From: JBGSZX01 sp964640545
Lineage (GTDB): Bacteria; Bdellovibrionota; UBA2428
DNA: 45,631 nucleotides
Assembly (NCBI GenBank): GCA_964640545.1
Contig: CAZXHL010000013.1
Span: 1 to 45,631, forward strand
Direction: 5' to 3'
Shown: positions 32,309-40,842 of the stretch, piece by piece
Layout of the letters: each line of letters opens with the position of its first letter
Numbering within the stretch: the first letter of the stretch is position 1
Made by a program: the position numbers and the translations under genes
Notes under the pieces: model-generated
What the model was told of the DNA's origin: nothing
Seen by the model: the letters and a program-made list of their open reading frames with translations, nothing else
Databases searched by the model: none

Positions 32309-34867
32309 ATGTTGCTCAAGTCTATATGGACAAAAATTGTTGGATCTGAAAACGATAAAGAACTGAAAAAGCTCCTGCCCAAAGTGCAGCTGATCAATCG
32401 GCTCGAGAAAGATATTCGTAAGCTGAGCGATGCTCAGCTTCAGGCTAAAACCGGAGAATTCAAAACCAAGCTCGATAATGGCGCTTCGCTAGACGACTTG
32501 CTTGTCGAGTCCTTTGCGGTCTGCCGTGAAGCGGGCGCACGTGTTTTGGGCATGAGACATTTCGATGTTCAGCTCATCGGAGGCATGGCCCTTCACAACG
32601 GAAAAATTGCTGAGATGAAAACAGGTGAAGGTAAAACACTTGTTTCAACCTTGGCTTGTTACCTCAACGGTCTTAGCGGCAAAGGCGTTCATGTCGTCAC
32701 AGTCAACGACTATCTCGCAAAGCGTGACGCCGAGTGGATGGGACGCATACACAGATACCTAGGACTTGACGTTGCTTGCTTGCTCAACGACATGGGCGAT
32801 CAAGAACGAAAAGCCGTTTACGCAGCAGACATCACCTACGGAACCAACAACGAGTTTGGTTTCGATTACCTTCGTGACAACATGAAACCGCAACTCGACA
32901 TGTATGTTCAACGCGATCCAAATTTCGCCATCATTGACGAAGTGGATTCGATCTTGATCGACGAAGCGAGAACGCCACTCATCATCAGTGGACCTGCCGA
33001 AGACCGCGCTGAAATGTATGTTCAATCCGACAAAGCCGTCAGACACTTACGCAAAGACATCGATTACACGATTGAAGAAAAATCAAAAGGTGTGACTCTT
33101 ACCGAAGAAGGTATCTTGAGACTAGAGGGCTTACTACAAGTCGAAAACCTATACGCTCCCGAGAACCTAAGCCTTGTGCACCATTGCCAAGCCAGCCTTA
33201 GGGCTCATGCCATCTTCCGCAAGGACATCGACTACGTTTCTCGCGGAGGTGAGATTATCATCGTCGACGAATTCACTGGCCGTATGATGCCAGGTCGCCG
33301 TTGGTCTGATGGACTTCACCAAGCCGTCGAAGCTAAAGAAGGTGTGGGAATCCAAGCCGAGAACCAAACTCTCGCCACCATCACACTTCAAAACTACTTC
33401 AGAACCTACAACAAGCTCTCTGGTATGACCGGAACAGCTATGACAGAAGAAACTGAGTTCAAGAAAATTTATGGACTTGGTGTTCTTTCCATCCCCACCA
33501 ACAAACCTGTCATTCGCAAAGACACCAACGACCTCGTCTACCGCAATGAAGCCGGCAAATACCGAGCGGTCATCGAAGACGTCAAAGAGAAATACCAAGA
33601 AGGTCGCCCGATTCTCGTCGGAACAGTCAGCGTCGCAAAAAGTGAGAGGGTATCCAAACTCCTTTCGCGCGTGGGCATTCCTCATAATGTTTTGAACGCG
33701 AAGAACCATGAGAACGAAGCCGAGATCATTGCGAAAGCGGGCCATACTGGATCCGTGACCATCGCAACGAACATGGCTGGACGTGGAACGGATATTGTCC
33801 TTGGGCATGGCGTGCGTGAAGCCGGCGGACTACACGTCATCGCGACAGAACGTCACGAATCTCGTCGTATCGACAATCAGCTTCGCGGTCGTGCCGGTCG
33901 CCAAGGTGACCCTGGCTCTAGTGTGTTTTACCTTTCGCTCGAAGATGATTTGATGAGAATTTTCGCGGGCGATCGCATCGTCAACATTATGGACCGTTTA
34001 GGAATGGAAGAGGATGTGCCCATTAGTGATGGCCTCATTTCCAAAACGATTGCGAACGCCGTAAAGAAAGTTGAATCGCATCATTTCGATCAGCGCGAGC
34101 ATTTGCTCAAGTATGACGATGTTTTGAACAAGCAACGCGAAGTCATCTACTCCATGAGAAGACTTGTCCTAGAAGGCAAAGAAACTCGTGACTTGATTTT
34201 TGATCTCACGGAAGTTCTTTCAAACGATATCGTTAGTCAGTTCTGCCCTGCAAAAATTGACCCTGAACATTGGGACCTTGAAGGACTCAGCAACGCCGTG
34301 AGAACGACTTTTGCCATGAGCTACACAGCCGATGACGTGAATGCCTGGGAAAAGAAAAAAGGGAATATCAATGCTGAAGATATTGCCAAAGACATCGCTA
34401 CACGCGCCAACGAAATCTACCGTGCCAAAGTTGAAGAATACGGTGAAGAAAGAATGTCTGACATCGAAAGATATTTCTTCATTCAGTCGATCGACCAAAA
34501 CTGGAAAGAGCATTTGCTTTCTCTCGACCACCTCAAGGAAGGGATCTATCTACGCGGTTACGCTCAGAAAGATCCTCTTGTGGAATACAGAAAAGAAGGT
34601 TTTGCGATGTTCAAGCTTCTTGACCAGACCATTCGCCAAAACGCGCTTACGAGACTCTACACTTTCCGCTTCATGAGCAAGGAAGAGGAAGAAGCTCGCA
34701 ATAGAGAGATGCAAAGAGCCAGGCTTGAGCAAGAGCGCAACATGGCTCTCTCAGGACCGAAAGAGCATGACGGCGACCAGTCAGAAGACGCTCGAGCCAG
34801 CCAAGCTCCGATGAATCCGGGCATGGCCGCAGCTTTGAACTTCATGAAGAATCGTCAACAAAAGTAA
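32309..34867 (+). CDS. secA: Preprotein translocase ATPase SecA, without C-terminal zinc domain
   Basis: An 852-residue SecA motor. Walker A MKTGEGKT is at residues 103-110 and the DEAD-like box DEVD at 210-213. The preprotein cross-linking domain, GTDIVLGHG, RRIDNQLRGRAGRQGDPGSS and the helical scaffold all follow. It drives secretion through SecYEG. The N-terminus MLLKSIWTKIVGS begins as usual. The frame is open far upstream across nadK, but only ATG 32309 fits, although it lacks a clear Shine-Dalgarno sequence. The C-terminus is a coiled charged segment ending MNPGMAAALNFMKNRQQK. The CxCx8C(C/H) zinc domain that binds SecB and lipids is absent. A strong terminator follows. Confidence 0.97.
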   Translation: MLLKSIWTKIVGSENDKELKKLLPKVQLINRLEKDIRKLSDAQLQAKTGEFKTKLDNGASLDDLLVESFAVCREAGARVLGMRHFDVQLIGGMALHNGKIAEMKTGEGKTLVSTLACYLNGLSGKGVHVVTVNDYLAKRDAEWMGRIHRYLGLDVACLLNDMGDQERKAVYAADITYGTNNEFGFDYLRDNMKPQLDMYVQRDPNFAIIDEVDSILIDEARTPLIISGPAEDRAEMYVQSDKAVRHLRKDIDYTIEEKSKGVTLTEEGILRLEGLLQVENLYAPENLSLVHHCQASLRAHAIFRKDIDYVSRGGEIIIVDEFTGRMMPGRRWSDGLHQAVEAKEGVGIQAENQTLATITLQNYFRTYNKLSGMTGTAMTEETEFKKIYGLGVLSIPTNKPVIRKDTNDLVYRNEAGKYRAVIEDVKEKYQEGRPILVGTVSVAKSERVSKLLSRVGIPHNVLNAKNHENEAEIIAKAGHTGSVTIATNMAGRGTDIVLGHGVREAGGLHVIATERHESRRIDNQLRGRAGRQGDPGSSVFYLSLEDDLMRIFAGDRIVNIMDRLGMEEDVPISDGLISKTIANAVKKVESHHFDQREHLLKYDDVLNKQREVIYSMRRLVLEGKETRDLIFDLTEVLSNDIVSQFCPAKIDPEHWDLEGLSNAVRTTFAMSYTADDVNAWEKKKGNINAEDIAKDIATRANEIYRAKVEEYGEERMSDIERYFFIQSIDQNWKEHLLSLDHLKEGIYLRGYAQKDPLVEYRKEGFAMFKLLDQTIRQNALTRLYTFRFMSKEEEEARNREMQRARLEQERNMALSGPKEHDGDQSEDARASQAPMNPGMAAALNFMKNRQQK

Positions 34868-34884
34868 TTTCTCTGCCTAAAAAC

Positions 34885-34928
34885 AAAAAAAGAGCTGAGC
34901 ACCGTGATGTGCTCAGCTCTTTTTTTGT
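34885..34928. terminator. Bidirectional rho-independent terminator (secA / carbonic anhydrase)
   Basis: An 18-bp stem: an A-run plus GAGCTGAGCAC ending at 34902, a 6-nt loop CGTGAT, and the exact complement from 34909 running into TTTTTTT. The A-run on one side and T-run on the other make it work in both directions. It lies 17 bp after the secA stop and 24 bp before the stop of the convergent carbonic anhydrase gene. Confidence 0.95.
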
Positions 34929-34951
34929 TGAAGCATTTCTTCGCCTACGAA

Positions 34952-35743
34952 TTATATGGCATCCAATAACGCTGGATTCGTCACAAGTTTGCGAACGCCA
35001 TGTGCGTGATCTTCCTCGAAGACGTTCTTCTTACACCACTGATTGAGAGTATTGATGTCCAAAGTTGCACACTGCTCACGAACATTCCAGGTGACTTGGA
35101 GTGGAGAACATTTCTCTTCCGTATAACTTGGACCAGTCGTAGACCCCAAGAACTGCACAGCATCTCCAAAAGCAGGAATCTTCTTTGCCTGATGGTAGCC
35201 AGACTTAGACCTTTTCCCCGTGTAGACATAATCCGAAAATTTAGCCTGGGCCTTGTTGTCGTTCACAACCAAGAAAACCTGTGTTTCTACTCTTAATTGA
35301 GGGTTCGGGCAGGCGTCAGACAAACATGACCCAAGCCCTTTTCCAGGGGCCACATCACAAGACGTGTGAACCCAGTGGACTTCCACAGTGTCTCCTGGCT
35401 TGATATTTTCACAGCCAGTGACCTTTGGTTCAGACAACTGAGCCGCAGTTAACTTCGGGGTATCGTTACACTTAAAACCACCGTGATCTCCCTCACCACC
35501 ATCCAAGCTATAGCCTGGCCCTTTGTGTTCAGCGTTCTTATGAAAGTGAATATTGCACAAGTTCATATCTTTTGCCGCTGGCGCAAAACTGAATTGAACA
35601 GGGTTCGTTCCTTTCTTAGACGAAATATCCCTTGGAGTTTGCGGACCAAACCCGATACAAGCCTTTGCAAAAGCGTGCCCTGGAAAGATCACACTTAGCC
35701 CCACAAAAAAAAGTCCTCGTAACATTAATTTATAAGTTCCCAT
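34952..35743 (-). CDS. Delta-class carbonic anhydrase, exported
   Basis: A 263-residue protein with a signal peptide (MGTYKLMLRGLFFVGLSVIFPGHAFA). The mature part carries CIGFGPQTPRDI, MNLCNIHFHKNAEHKGPGY, GDTVEVHWVHTSCD, LRVETQVF, FLGSTTGPSY and EEDHAHGVRKLV. From memory, this set matches proteins annotated as delta-class carbonic anhydrases, a class first known from diatoms. The HFH...H and later VHWVH histidines are the probable zinc ligands. It would hydrate CO2 in the periplasm. Several cysteines may form disulfides. ATG 35743 has AAGGAGG at a slightly short spacing; the TTG just before is too close. No transporter or other CO2-handling gene is adjacent. Confidence 0.8.
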   Translation of the reverse strand: MGTYKLMLRGLFFVGLSVIFPGHAFAKACIGFGPQTPRDISSKKGTNPVQFSFAPAAKDMNLCNIHFHKNAEHKGPGYSLDGGEGDHGGFKCNDTPKLTAAQLSEPKVTGCENIKPGDTVEVHWVHTSCDVAPGKGLGSCLSDACPNPQLRVETQVFLVVNDNKAQAKFSDYVYTGKRSKSGYHQAKKIPAFGDAVQFLGSTTGPSYTEEKCSPLQVTWNVREQCATLDINTLNQWCKKNVFEEDHAHGVRKLVTNPALLDAI

Positions 35744-35901
35744 CAATCCTCCTTAGTAAAATTCCAAGTAGTATTAATGAGCTTTCAAAAGACTCAAACA
35801 AAGTTTCAAAGAATAAATAGAGATTTCACGTCAAGCTTTAACGCCGATGCGCCATAAACTTTAATAACTGAGCAATTTGGATATGCCGGAGCTTTAGCCC
35901 C

Positions 35902-36855
35902 CTAAACGCAGCGCCCTTGCCAGGTGTTGCGTTTTTCCATTTCTTCATCGAAGCGTTTGAAGAAAATGCCTTTTTGATTGGTCCATTCGGGCGCAACCAA
36001 ATCGCGAGAATCGGTCTCACCAGTGATACGGTGAATTTCCACTTCCGGACGCAACCTTTCAATCATGTGGATGACCGTGTCCAAGTATTCTTCCATATCC
36101 ATGAGCTTAAAAGGTTCTTTATTGTAGAGAAAGGCGAGCTTCGTGCGTTTGATCACATGAAGCATTTGAAGCTTGATGCCTAGGGTTCCCATTCTGTCGG
36201 CGAGCCTCACGGTGTCTTCCATCTCCTGAAGTGACTCTCCAGGGAAACCAAGAATCACATGCGTGATCACCTTTACGTTATGCTTGTTCAAAAGTTCCAT
36301 GGCATTGACGTAGTCCTGAACCGTTTCTTGCCTGTTCACCCAATCCAAACGATTTTGATAAACGCTTTGAAGGCCGAGCTCCAAAGTAAAATACGGCAAG
36401 CGCTCAGCAAGCTCCGCAAGATATCCAATGTTATCCTCGTTCACGCAATCGGGGCGTGTGGCCACACTAAGACCCACGCAATCTTCTCCGCCAATCGCCG
36501 GCTCAAAGCGCTCTCGCAAGGTTTCAACAGGAGCATAAGTATTGGTGAAAGCCTGGAAATACGCGATGTATTTCTCGGCGTTGTAGCGACGCTTAACGAA
36601 GGCCTTACCCTTTTCCATTTGCTCAGCTACAGCGGCCTTGGGATCTTGATGAGGGCTCAAGGAACCTTCCTGAGAGCAGTAAGCACAGCCACCGAAGCCC
36701 TTGGTGCCATCACGGTTGGGACAGTCGAAACCAGCGTTCACTCCGACCTTATAAACTTTCGTCCCAAAACGACGAATCAATACGTCCTTAAAATAATTCC
36801 ATCTCTTGGGGGCAAATTCCTGGGATTGCCATTGTGTCTCGGTGATTGCATGCAT
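35902..36855 (-). CDS. YhcC-like radical SAM protein
   Basis: A 317-residue radical SAM protein with an unusual cluster motif, CPNRDGTKGFGGCAYC. Cys45, Cys57 and Cys60 therefore have 11 residues between the first two. This spacing, the nearby YFQAFTNTYAP and the later GLSVATRPDC, LGLQS and HVILGFPGES belong to the YhcC group (TIGR01212-type), related to Elp3-like enzymes. The reaction is not established, though a tRNA or small-molecule modification is often assumed. ATG 36855 is preferred, with GGGGG five bases upstream; 45 extra open codons lie above it but overlap the divergent gene. The divergent neighbour is a tRNA-modifying methyltransferase. Confidence 0.88.
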   Translation of the reverse strand: MHAITETQWQSQEFAPKRWNYFKDVLIRRFGTKVYKVGVNAGFDCPNRDGTKGFGGCAYCSQEGSLSPHQDPKAAVAEQMEKGKAFVKRRYNAEKYIAYFQAFTNTYAPVETLRERFEPAIGGEDCVGLSVATRPDCVNEDNIGYLAELAERLPYFTLELGLQSVYQNRLDWVNRQETVQDYVNAMELLNKHNVKVITHVILGFPGESLQEMEDTVRLADRMGTLGIKLQMLHVIKRTKLAFLYNKEPFKLMDMEEYLDTVIHMIERLRPEVEIHRITGETDSRDLVAPEWTNQKGIFFKRFDEEMEKRNTWQGRCV

Positions 36856-36937
36856 TGCACCCCCTTCAAACACCATACAAGCCATGTTGGTCAAGCAAAG
36901 CTTGCCCTCCATAGGCTGTCCCCCTATAAGAGGAGCC

Positions 36938-37699
36938 ATGCGCACTTTCGATCGTTTTTCCTGGATCAGGACTCGTGATGGCTCCCCCACTCTTTTTCAC
37001 AACGAAGAAGGCGCCGCATTTCGCTCTCAAAAAGGTGCTTTTACCGAAAGTTTTCATGTTTTTGTGAAACCCGCCCTAGAGTTTGCCAACAAAAGCGCGT
37101 CCACCGATAAACCGACAGATAAACCGATTCGAGTTTTGGAATTTGGCCTAGGCCCAGGAACAAACTGGCTCCTGTGGACCGTGTTCTCCAGCATCGACCC
37201 AAATCTAAACGGTCGAGAGATTCAATACGTTGCGATTGAAAAAGACACCAGTAGTTTTGAGATAGGCTGCCAATTTTGGATCGACTCTTGCGACGAAGTT
37301 CCGTCTATGATTAGAAAATCGTGCTATGGCGAGGGCCAACAAGAGAACTTACTTTTCCCCACGAGCCCTGAATTAAAATCGCTCCTCGAAATCGCAAAGG
37401 AAAAAATACAAATACTTCCTTCACTCGACAATGTCGCAGATGAGACGACAACTACAGAGAATGGCAAATTTGATATCTGTTTTTTCGATCCCTTTGGATA
37501 CGACGTCAATCCCGAAGCCTATCAAGCTCCTGCACTTGAACGTCTGAAATCTACACTAAAACCAAAAAGCATAGCCTTTAGTTATGCTTGTAATTCGAAA
37601 TTTCAACGAAGCCTTAGAGACGCTGGCTACAACCTAGCCACGCCTTATTCAGGCGCCCACCAATTAAAACGAGAACGTATTGAATTCTGGCCGGCCTAG
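36938..37699 (+). CDS. mnmD: MnmD-like tRNA 5-aminomethyl-2-thiouridine methyltransferase
   Basis: A 253-residue SAM-dependent methyltransferase. It has TRDGSPTLFHNEEGAAFRS, TESFHVFV, the SAM-binding VLEFGLGPGTNWLL, and FDICFFDPFGYDVNPEAYQ followed by the LKSTLKPKSIAFSYA strand. These match the N-terminal half of MnmC, which also exists alone as MnmD. That enzyme adds the methyl group that completes mnm5s2U34 in certain tRNAs. There is no FAD-binding MnmC2 domain. RBS AGAGGAGCC lies right before ATG 36938. The gene is divergent from the YhcC-like radical SAM gene, 82 bp away, and the next gene starts 16 bp downstream. Confidence 0.8.
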   Translation: MRTFDRFSWIRTRDGSPTLFHNEEGAAFRSQKGAFTESFHVFVKPALEFANKSASTDKPTDKPIRVLEFGLGPGTNWLLWTVFSSIDPNLNGREIQYVAIEKDTSSFEIGCQFWIDSCDEVPSMIRKSCYGEGQQENLLFPTSPELKSLLEIAKEKIQILPSLDNVADETTTTENGKFDICFFDPFGYDVNPEAYQAPALERLKSTLKPKSIAFSYACNSKFQRSLRDAGYNLATPYSGAHQLKRERIEFWPA

Positions 37700-37715
37700 A
37701 GATAGACCATCCCTT

Positions 37716-38168
37716 ATGAAATCAATTATCAAAGTTCTTACACTCGCGCTTAGCCTAGTTTCCCTATCATCCCTCGCTGCTGGACCGTTTGGCTTAGGTG
37801 CCGTCATCGGACAACCTTCCGGTCTTTCTGCTCGCTACAGCCTTGGAGGAAACAATGCCATTGATGCGAGTCTTGGATGGTCCCTGAGCAGCAATGGATA
37901 CGTTGCGATTTCTGCAGACTACCTCTGGGAAAAACCAAATTTTTTCCGCATCGACAGCGCTAACTTTGATCTACATTACGGTGCAGGTGCTGGAATTGTT
38001 ACGGCTGATGGTTTTACTGGAATTGGTTTTCGTGCCCCCGTTGGAGTGAGCTACTACTTCAAAAAGCCAGCTATCCAAGTTTTCTTTGAACTGGCTGCCT
38101 TTGTGGCTCTTGTGCCAGACTCCGACTTTTGGATCCACGGCGCCCTCGGTGGACGCTACTATTTTTAG
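37716..38168 (+). CDS. Small predicted outer-membrane protein
   Basis: A 150-residue exported protein. MKSIIKVLTLALSLVSLSSLAA is a clear signal peptide; the mature part begins GPFGLGAVIGQPSGLSARY. About eight short strands follow with alternating aromatic and small residues, ending LGGRYYF. That pattern, the length and the final Phe suggest an eight-stranded outer-membrane barrel, OmpX- or OmpW-sized. The opening 'G.GA.IG.P.G.S..Y' occurs in many small uncharacterised barrel proteins. It follows mnmD by 16 bp and may be cotranscribed, although a functional link is not expected. No good Shine-Dalgarno sequence. Confidence 0.65.
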   Translation: MKSIIKVLTLALSLVSLSSLAAGPFGLGAVIGQPSGLSARYSLGGNNAIDASLGWSLSSNGYVAISADYLWEKPNFFRIDSANFDLHYGAGAGIVTADGFTGIGFRAPVGVSYYFKKPAIQVFFELAAFVALVPDSDFWIHGALGGRYYF

Positions 38169-38170
38169 TT

Positions 38171-38205
38171 AGCGACTGTTAATGAGCGACTGTTAATGAG
38201 CGACT
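38171..38205. repeat. 14-bp tandem repeat after a stop codon
   Basis: AGCGACTGTTAATG occurs twice in tandem (38171-38184, 38185-38198) and is followed by a 7-bp partial third copy, AGCGACT. It starts 3 bp after the stop codon of the small outer-membrane protein gene and lies before the terminator. Confidence 0.8.
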
Positions 38206-38246
38206 AAGCAACTACGTAGTTTCGAATACTTAGATCTTTTTATTGC

Positions 38247-38283
38247 TTGGGCCCCTCGTCTTGACGTGGGGCCCAATTTATTT
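38247..38283 (+). terminator. Rho-independent terminator
   Basis: A 9-bp stem TTGGGCCCC (38247-38255) pairs with 38268-38276. It is extended by an inner CGTC/GACG stem after one T-T mismatch and closed by a TT loop. A TTTATTTT tract follows on the plus strand. It ends the mnmD and outer-membrane protein transcript. Confidence 0.88.
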
Positions 38284-38323
38284 TCGGTTGATTTCATCCC
38301 TTGCCGGACCTAGGCTCGGCCCC

Positions 38324-38836
38324 ATGAAATCAAAAACAATCTTGCTCACTCTCATCACCTTTTTTATCTCATCAAACGTCTTAGCTGGTGGATCAAAAGC
38401 ACCAAGCAAAAATCCTAGTCAGTTCGTCGGAAGCTACGGCAACTTGATTGAGGGCGAAAAGCTTGTCTTGGAAAACGAGACGATTGGTTGCCCGCAAACA
38501 TTTTCCATCAACTCTTACACTCATGAAAACGGACGAACTGATCTCGTTCTTACAAACCAATTCATCGGAAGGCTTGTAGCTTTTCCTGCCGTTAATTCTG
38601 GAACTTTTCGTGATGGCAGAAACTTTCAAGAAAGCTACACAACTAGCAAGTCACTAGTGTATCGCGAAGGCTTCGAATATTGGACACAAGGCGAACCAGC
38701 TCGCCCTCCATACAGCCCCGGTCGCCCGCCTGAACTCGTTACCGTTCTTGAGTTTGGCTTCAACGTCACGATGAAGGGTGACAACATCGAGCTAACAAGC
38801 AACTCTTACCGCTCAAAATGTGTATACAGAAAATAA
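38324..38836 (+). CDS. Secreted hypothetical protein
   Basis: A 170-residue exported protein with a signal peptide (MKSKTILLTLITFFISSNVLA, cut before GGSK). The mature part has two cysteines, in ETIGCPQTF and SKCVYRK, that could form one disulfide joining the two ends. Its strands are probably beta-rich, with a proline-rich loop near residue 128 (PARPPYSPGRPPE). No family is recognised. It has terminators on both sides and is likely its own transcript. The open frame extends upstream through the preceding terminator, which is why the start is placed at ATG 38324. It is probably periplasmic; no lipobox is seen. Confidence 0.6.
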   Translation: MKSKTILLTLITFFISSNVLAGGSKAPSKNPSQFVGSYGNLIEGEKLVLENETIGCPQTFSINSYTHENGRTDLVLTNQFIGRLVAFPAVNSGTFRDGRNFQESYTTSKSLVYREGFEYWTQGEPARPPYSPGRPPELVTVLEFGFNVTMKGDNIELTSNSYRSKCVYRK

Positions 38837-38843
38837 CTACACT

Positions 38844-38859
38844 GTCTCCTAAAGGAGAC
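38844..38859. other. Short palindrome after the secreted-protein gene
   Basis: GTCTCCTAAAGGAGAC is a palindrome with 7-bp arms and a 2-bp centre, 8 bp after the stop codon. It is too tight to form an ideal RNA hairpin loop. It could be a protein-binding site or part of the 3' end structure that the nearby terminator completes. No repeat of it is seen in the window. Confidence 0.4.
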
Positions 38860-38877
38860 GCGAAAAAATATCCTTAG

Positions 38878-38912
38878 AAAAAAGGAGTCGATTTTTGTCG
38901 GCTCCTTTTTTT
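38878..38912 (+). terminator. Rho-independent terminator of the secreted-protein gene
   Basis: GGAGTCGA (38884-38891) pairs with TCGGCTCC (38898-38905) through one G-U pair, flanked by an A-run on the left and a T-run on the right. The loop is T-rich. It ends only about 30 bp before the next coding start, so the DegT promoter must lie in or after it. Confidence 0.85.
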
Positions 38913-38942
38913 CGTTCTTGTATGCTGCTATTTTCACATTCA

Positions 38943-40061
38943 ATGACGACTCAATCCGTTCCCTTCATCGACCTCAAGAGATTTGAGGATGGTTTTTTAG
39001 ACACTGTAAGTGAGCGAGTAAATCTTGCCATCAAAGAAGCTCATTTTGTCGGCGGCCCAGAACGTGGAAGCTGTGAAGAAGCACTTAAGAATTTTAGCCA
39101 AGCCCCCTTTCTCACCCTTTGCGCAAACGGAACAGACGCCCTACAACTTGCTTTACGAGCTAGCGGCATCAAAGCAGGACACAAGATCATTGTTCCCAAC
39201 CTCACCTTCTGGGCAAGCGCTGAAGCGATCATCAATGTTGGAGCCACTCCAGTCGTTTTAGACATCGACAAAGAGAGCTTCCATCTCAACCCTCAAAAAT
39301 GTCTTGAAGCCTTTGAGAAATTTCAAGCGGATGGAATCATGCTCGTTCACCTCTTTGGATGGGCCAACCCGGGAACAGAATCGATTAGAAAGTTTTGTTC
39401 CGATCACAACAAAGTCCTCGTTGAAGATTCTGCGCAGGCCATCGGCGTAGAGTTGAATGGCAAATCTCTTATTGGGACTTCGCCCCTAGCGACTACCAGC
39501 TTCTATCCCGCAAAAGTTCTTGGTGCCTCAGGAGACGCGGGCGCTGTTTTTAGCACCAACGAAGAAATGACCAAACTTTGCTACACTCTTGCTGACCATG
39601 GCAGAAGCAACCACTACCAACACGGCCATGTAGGCTGGAACAGCCGAGTGGGAATCTATGAATGCATCTTCCTAGAAGAAAGCATCAAGCACATTCAGCC
39701 CCGCATCGAGAGCCGCAGAAGCGTCTGCCAAAGATACAAAGAAGAACTCAATAGCGAGCACTTCCAAATTCACAATGCTGAAGACGGCATCACAGAAAAT
39801 GGCTACCTATCAGTGGCCACCATGAATCCCGATCATCGGGAAAGATTTGTAGCGCATTTGAAAGAGCACAACATTGGGCACGGCACGGTCTACCCAACTC
39901 CCGTAGCCCAACAACCGGGCCTTCAAGCCTTCCCACACGAAACTTGGCTCGATGGAAGCGCCGACCAAGTCACCAGCTCAGTCGTCAACTTGCCATGCTT
40001 CGCCTACATGACAGAGTCTGAGCAAAGTTATGTCATTGAAAGTGTAAAAAAGTTTTTCTAG
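38943..40061 (+). CDS. DegT/DnrJ/EryC1-family PLP-dependent aminotransferase
   Basis: A 372-residue sugar aminotransferase-type protein. It has VPFIDLKRFEDGF at the start, ANGTDALQLALRASGI for cofactor phosphate binding, EDSAQAIG with Asp162, and SFYPAKVLGASGDAGAVFS, in which Lys191 should hold PLP. DHGRSNHYQHGHVGWNSR follows. Members aminate nucleotide-linked keto-sugars for LPS, capsule or antibiotics. The segment after VGWNSR (VGIYECIFLEES) differs somewhat from the common 'LD..QAA' form. ATG 38943 gives the normal start; another ATG at 38922 is possible, and neither has a clear ribosome-binding site. The GDPD gene follows after 9 bp. Confidence 0.85.
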   Translation: MTTQSVPFIDLKRFEDGFLDTVSERVNLAIKEAHFVGGPERGSCEEALKNFSQAPFLTLCANGTDALQLALRASGIKAGHKIIVPNLTFWASAEAIINVGATPVVLDIDKESFHLNPQKCLEAFEKFQADGIMLVHLFGWANPGTESIRKFCSDHNKVLVEDSAQAIGVELNGKSLIGTSPLATTSFYPAKVLGASGDAGAVFSTNEEMTKLCYTLADHGRSNHYQHGHVGWNSRVGIYECIFLEESIKHIQPRIESRRSVCQRYKEELNSEHFQIHNAEDGITENGYLSVATMNPDHRERFVAHLKEHNIGHGTVYPTPVAQQPGLQAFPHETWLDGSADQVTSSVVNLPCFAYMTESEQSYVIESVKKFF

Positions 40062-40070
40062 GGTCTGCCC

Positions 40071-40826
40071 ATGATTGAGATTCACGGACACCGCGGAGCC
40101 CGGGCAAGAATGCCCGAAAACACAATGAACGGCTTCAGGTATGCCATGCAGGTAGGAGCAGACGCTATTGAAGTTGATATTGGAATGAGCAAAGATGGTA
40201 TGCTCGTGCTCAATCACGACAGAAGTATCGATGGAAAGTTGTTAAAAGACCTTACCTGGGAAGAAATTCAAACTTTTGATGTGGGCTCCAAACCAAATCC
40301 CGACTTTCCACTACAAGTTACGACTTCAAATAGCCGCATTCCTAGCCTTGAATCATTTTTACAGTTTTTCGACCCCTACCCACAGGTCGGTTTAAACCTA
40401 GAAATCAAAACATGCCCCTTTCATCCCGAAGAAACCTGGGAACCAATGAAATTTGCGAGGGCGATCCTTCCCCTCTTAAACCAATACGATATCGCCAAAA
40501 AACGAATCTTATTCCAGAGTTTTGATCCTCGAATGATTCTGGCACTAAAAGCTGAAGGTTCGGAGCACGAAATTTCATATTTGATTGATTCTTGGTCAGA
40601 TGACATTGTCGACACCTGCAAAGATCTAGAAATATCGAACGTATCCCCCAAGGTCAGCCTCCTCAACGAAGAGCGCTGCAAGCTTCTTAGAGACGCTTCG
40701 CTCAACTTTTATGTGTGGACATCAAATCACGAAGCTGAATGGAACAACTTAAGCCTGTGGGGCGCCAAAGGCATCATCACCGACGACCCCGAAGCCGCCC
40801 TCGATTGGCGCGACTCCAAAAATTAG
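40071..40826 (+). CDS. Glycerophosphodiester phosphodiesterase family protein
   Basis: A 251-residue GDPD-type TIM-barrel enzyme. HGHRGARARMPENTMNGF at the N-terminus gives the His and Arg of the active site. ADAIEVDIGMSKDGMLVLNHDR supplies the metal-binding Glu and Asp and the second His, and LNLEIKT and the late FYVWTSNHEAEW complete the set. It hydrolyses deacylated phospholipids to glycerol-3-phosphate and an alcohol, or related headgroups. No signal peptide is seen, so it is probably cytoplasmic. AGGG lies in the 9-bp gap after the aminotransferase gene, suggesting coupling. It converges with the subtilase gene. Confidence 0.9.
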   Translation: MIEIHGHRGARARMPENTMNGFRYAMQVGADAIEVDIGMSKDGMLVLNHDRSIDGKLLKDLTWEEIQTFDVGSKPNPDFPLQVTTSNSRIPSLESFLQFFDPYPQVGLNLEIKTCPFHPEETWEPMKFARAILPLLNQYDIAKKRILFQSFDPRMILALKAEGSEHEISYLIDSWSDDIVDTCKDLEISNVSPKVSLLNEERCKLLRDASLNFYVWTSNHEAEWNNLSLWGAKGIITDDPEAALDWRDSKN

Positions 40827-40842
40827 CCAGGAGAACTGAGAC

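Noticed and set aside
33167..33808. 213-codon open frame antisense to secA
   Set aside because: It lies wholly within conserved secA coding sequence; the protein has no recognisable features.
35747..35901. Promoter or terminator in the gap upstream of the carbonic anhydrase gene
   Set aside because: Several weak boxes (for example TTGAGT with AATACT 16 bp on, minus strand) and a short imperfect hairpin were seen, none good enough to call.
36259..36978. 239-codon open frame antisense to the radical SAM gene
   Set aside because: A shadow of a well-conserved gene, with no start signal and unusual composition.
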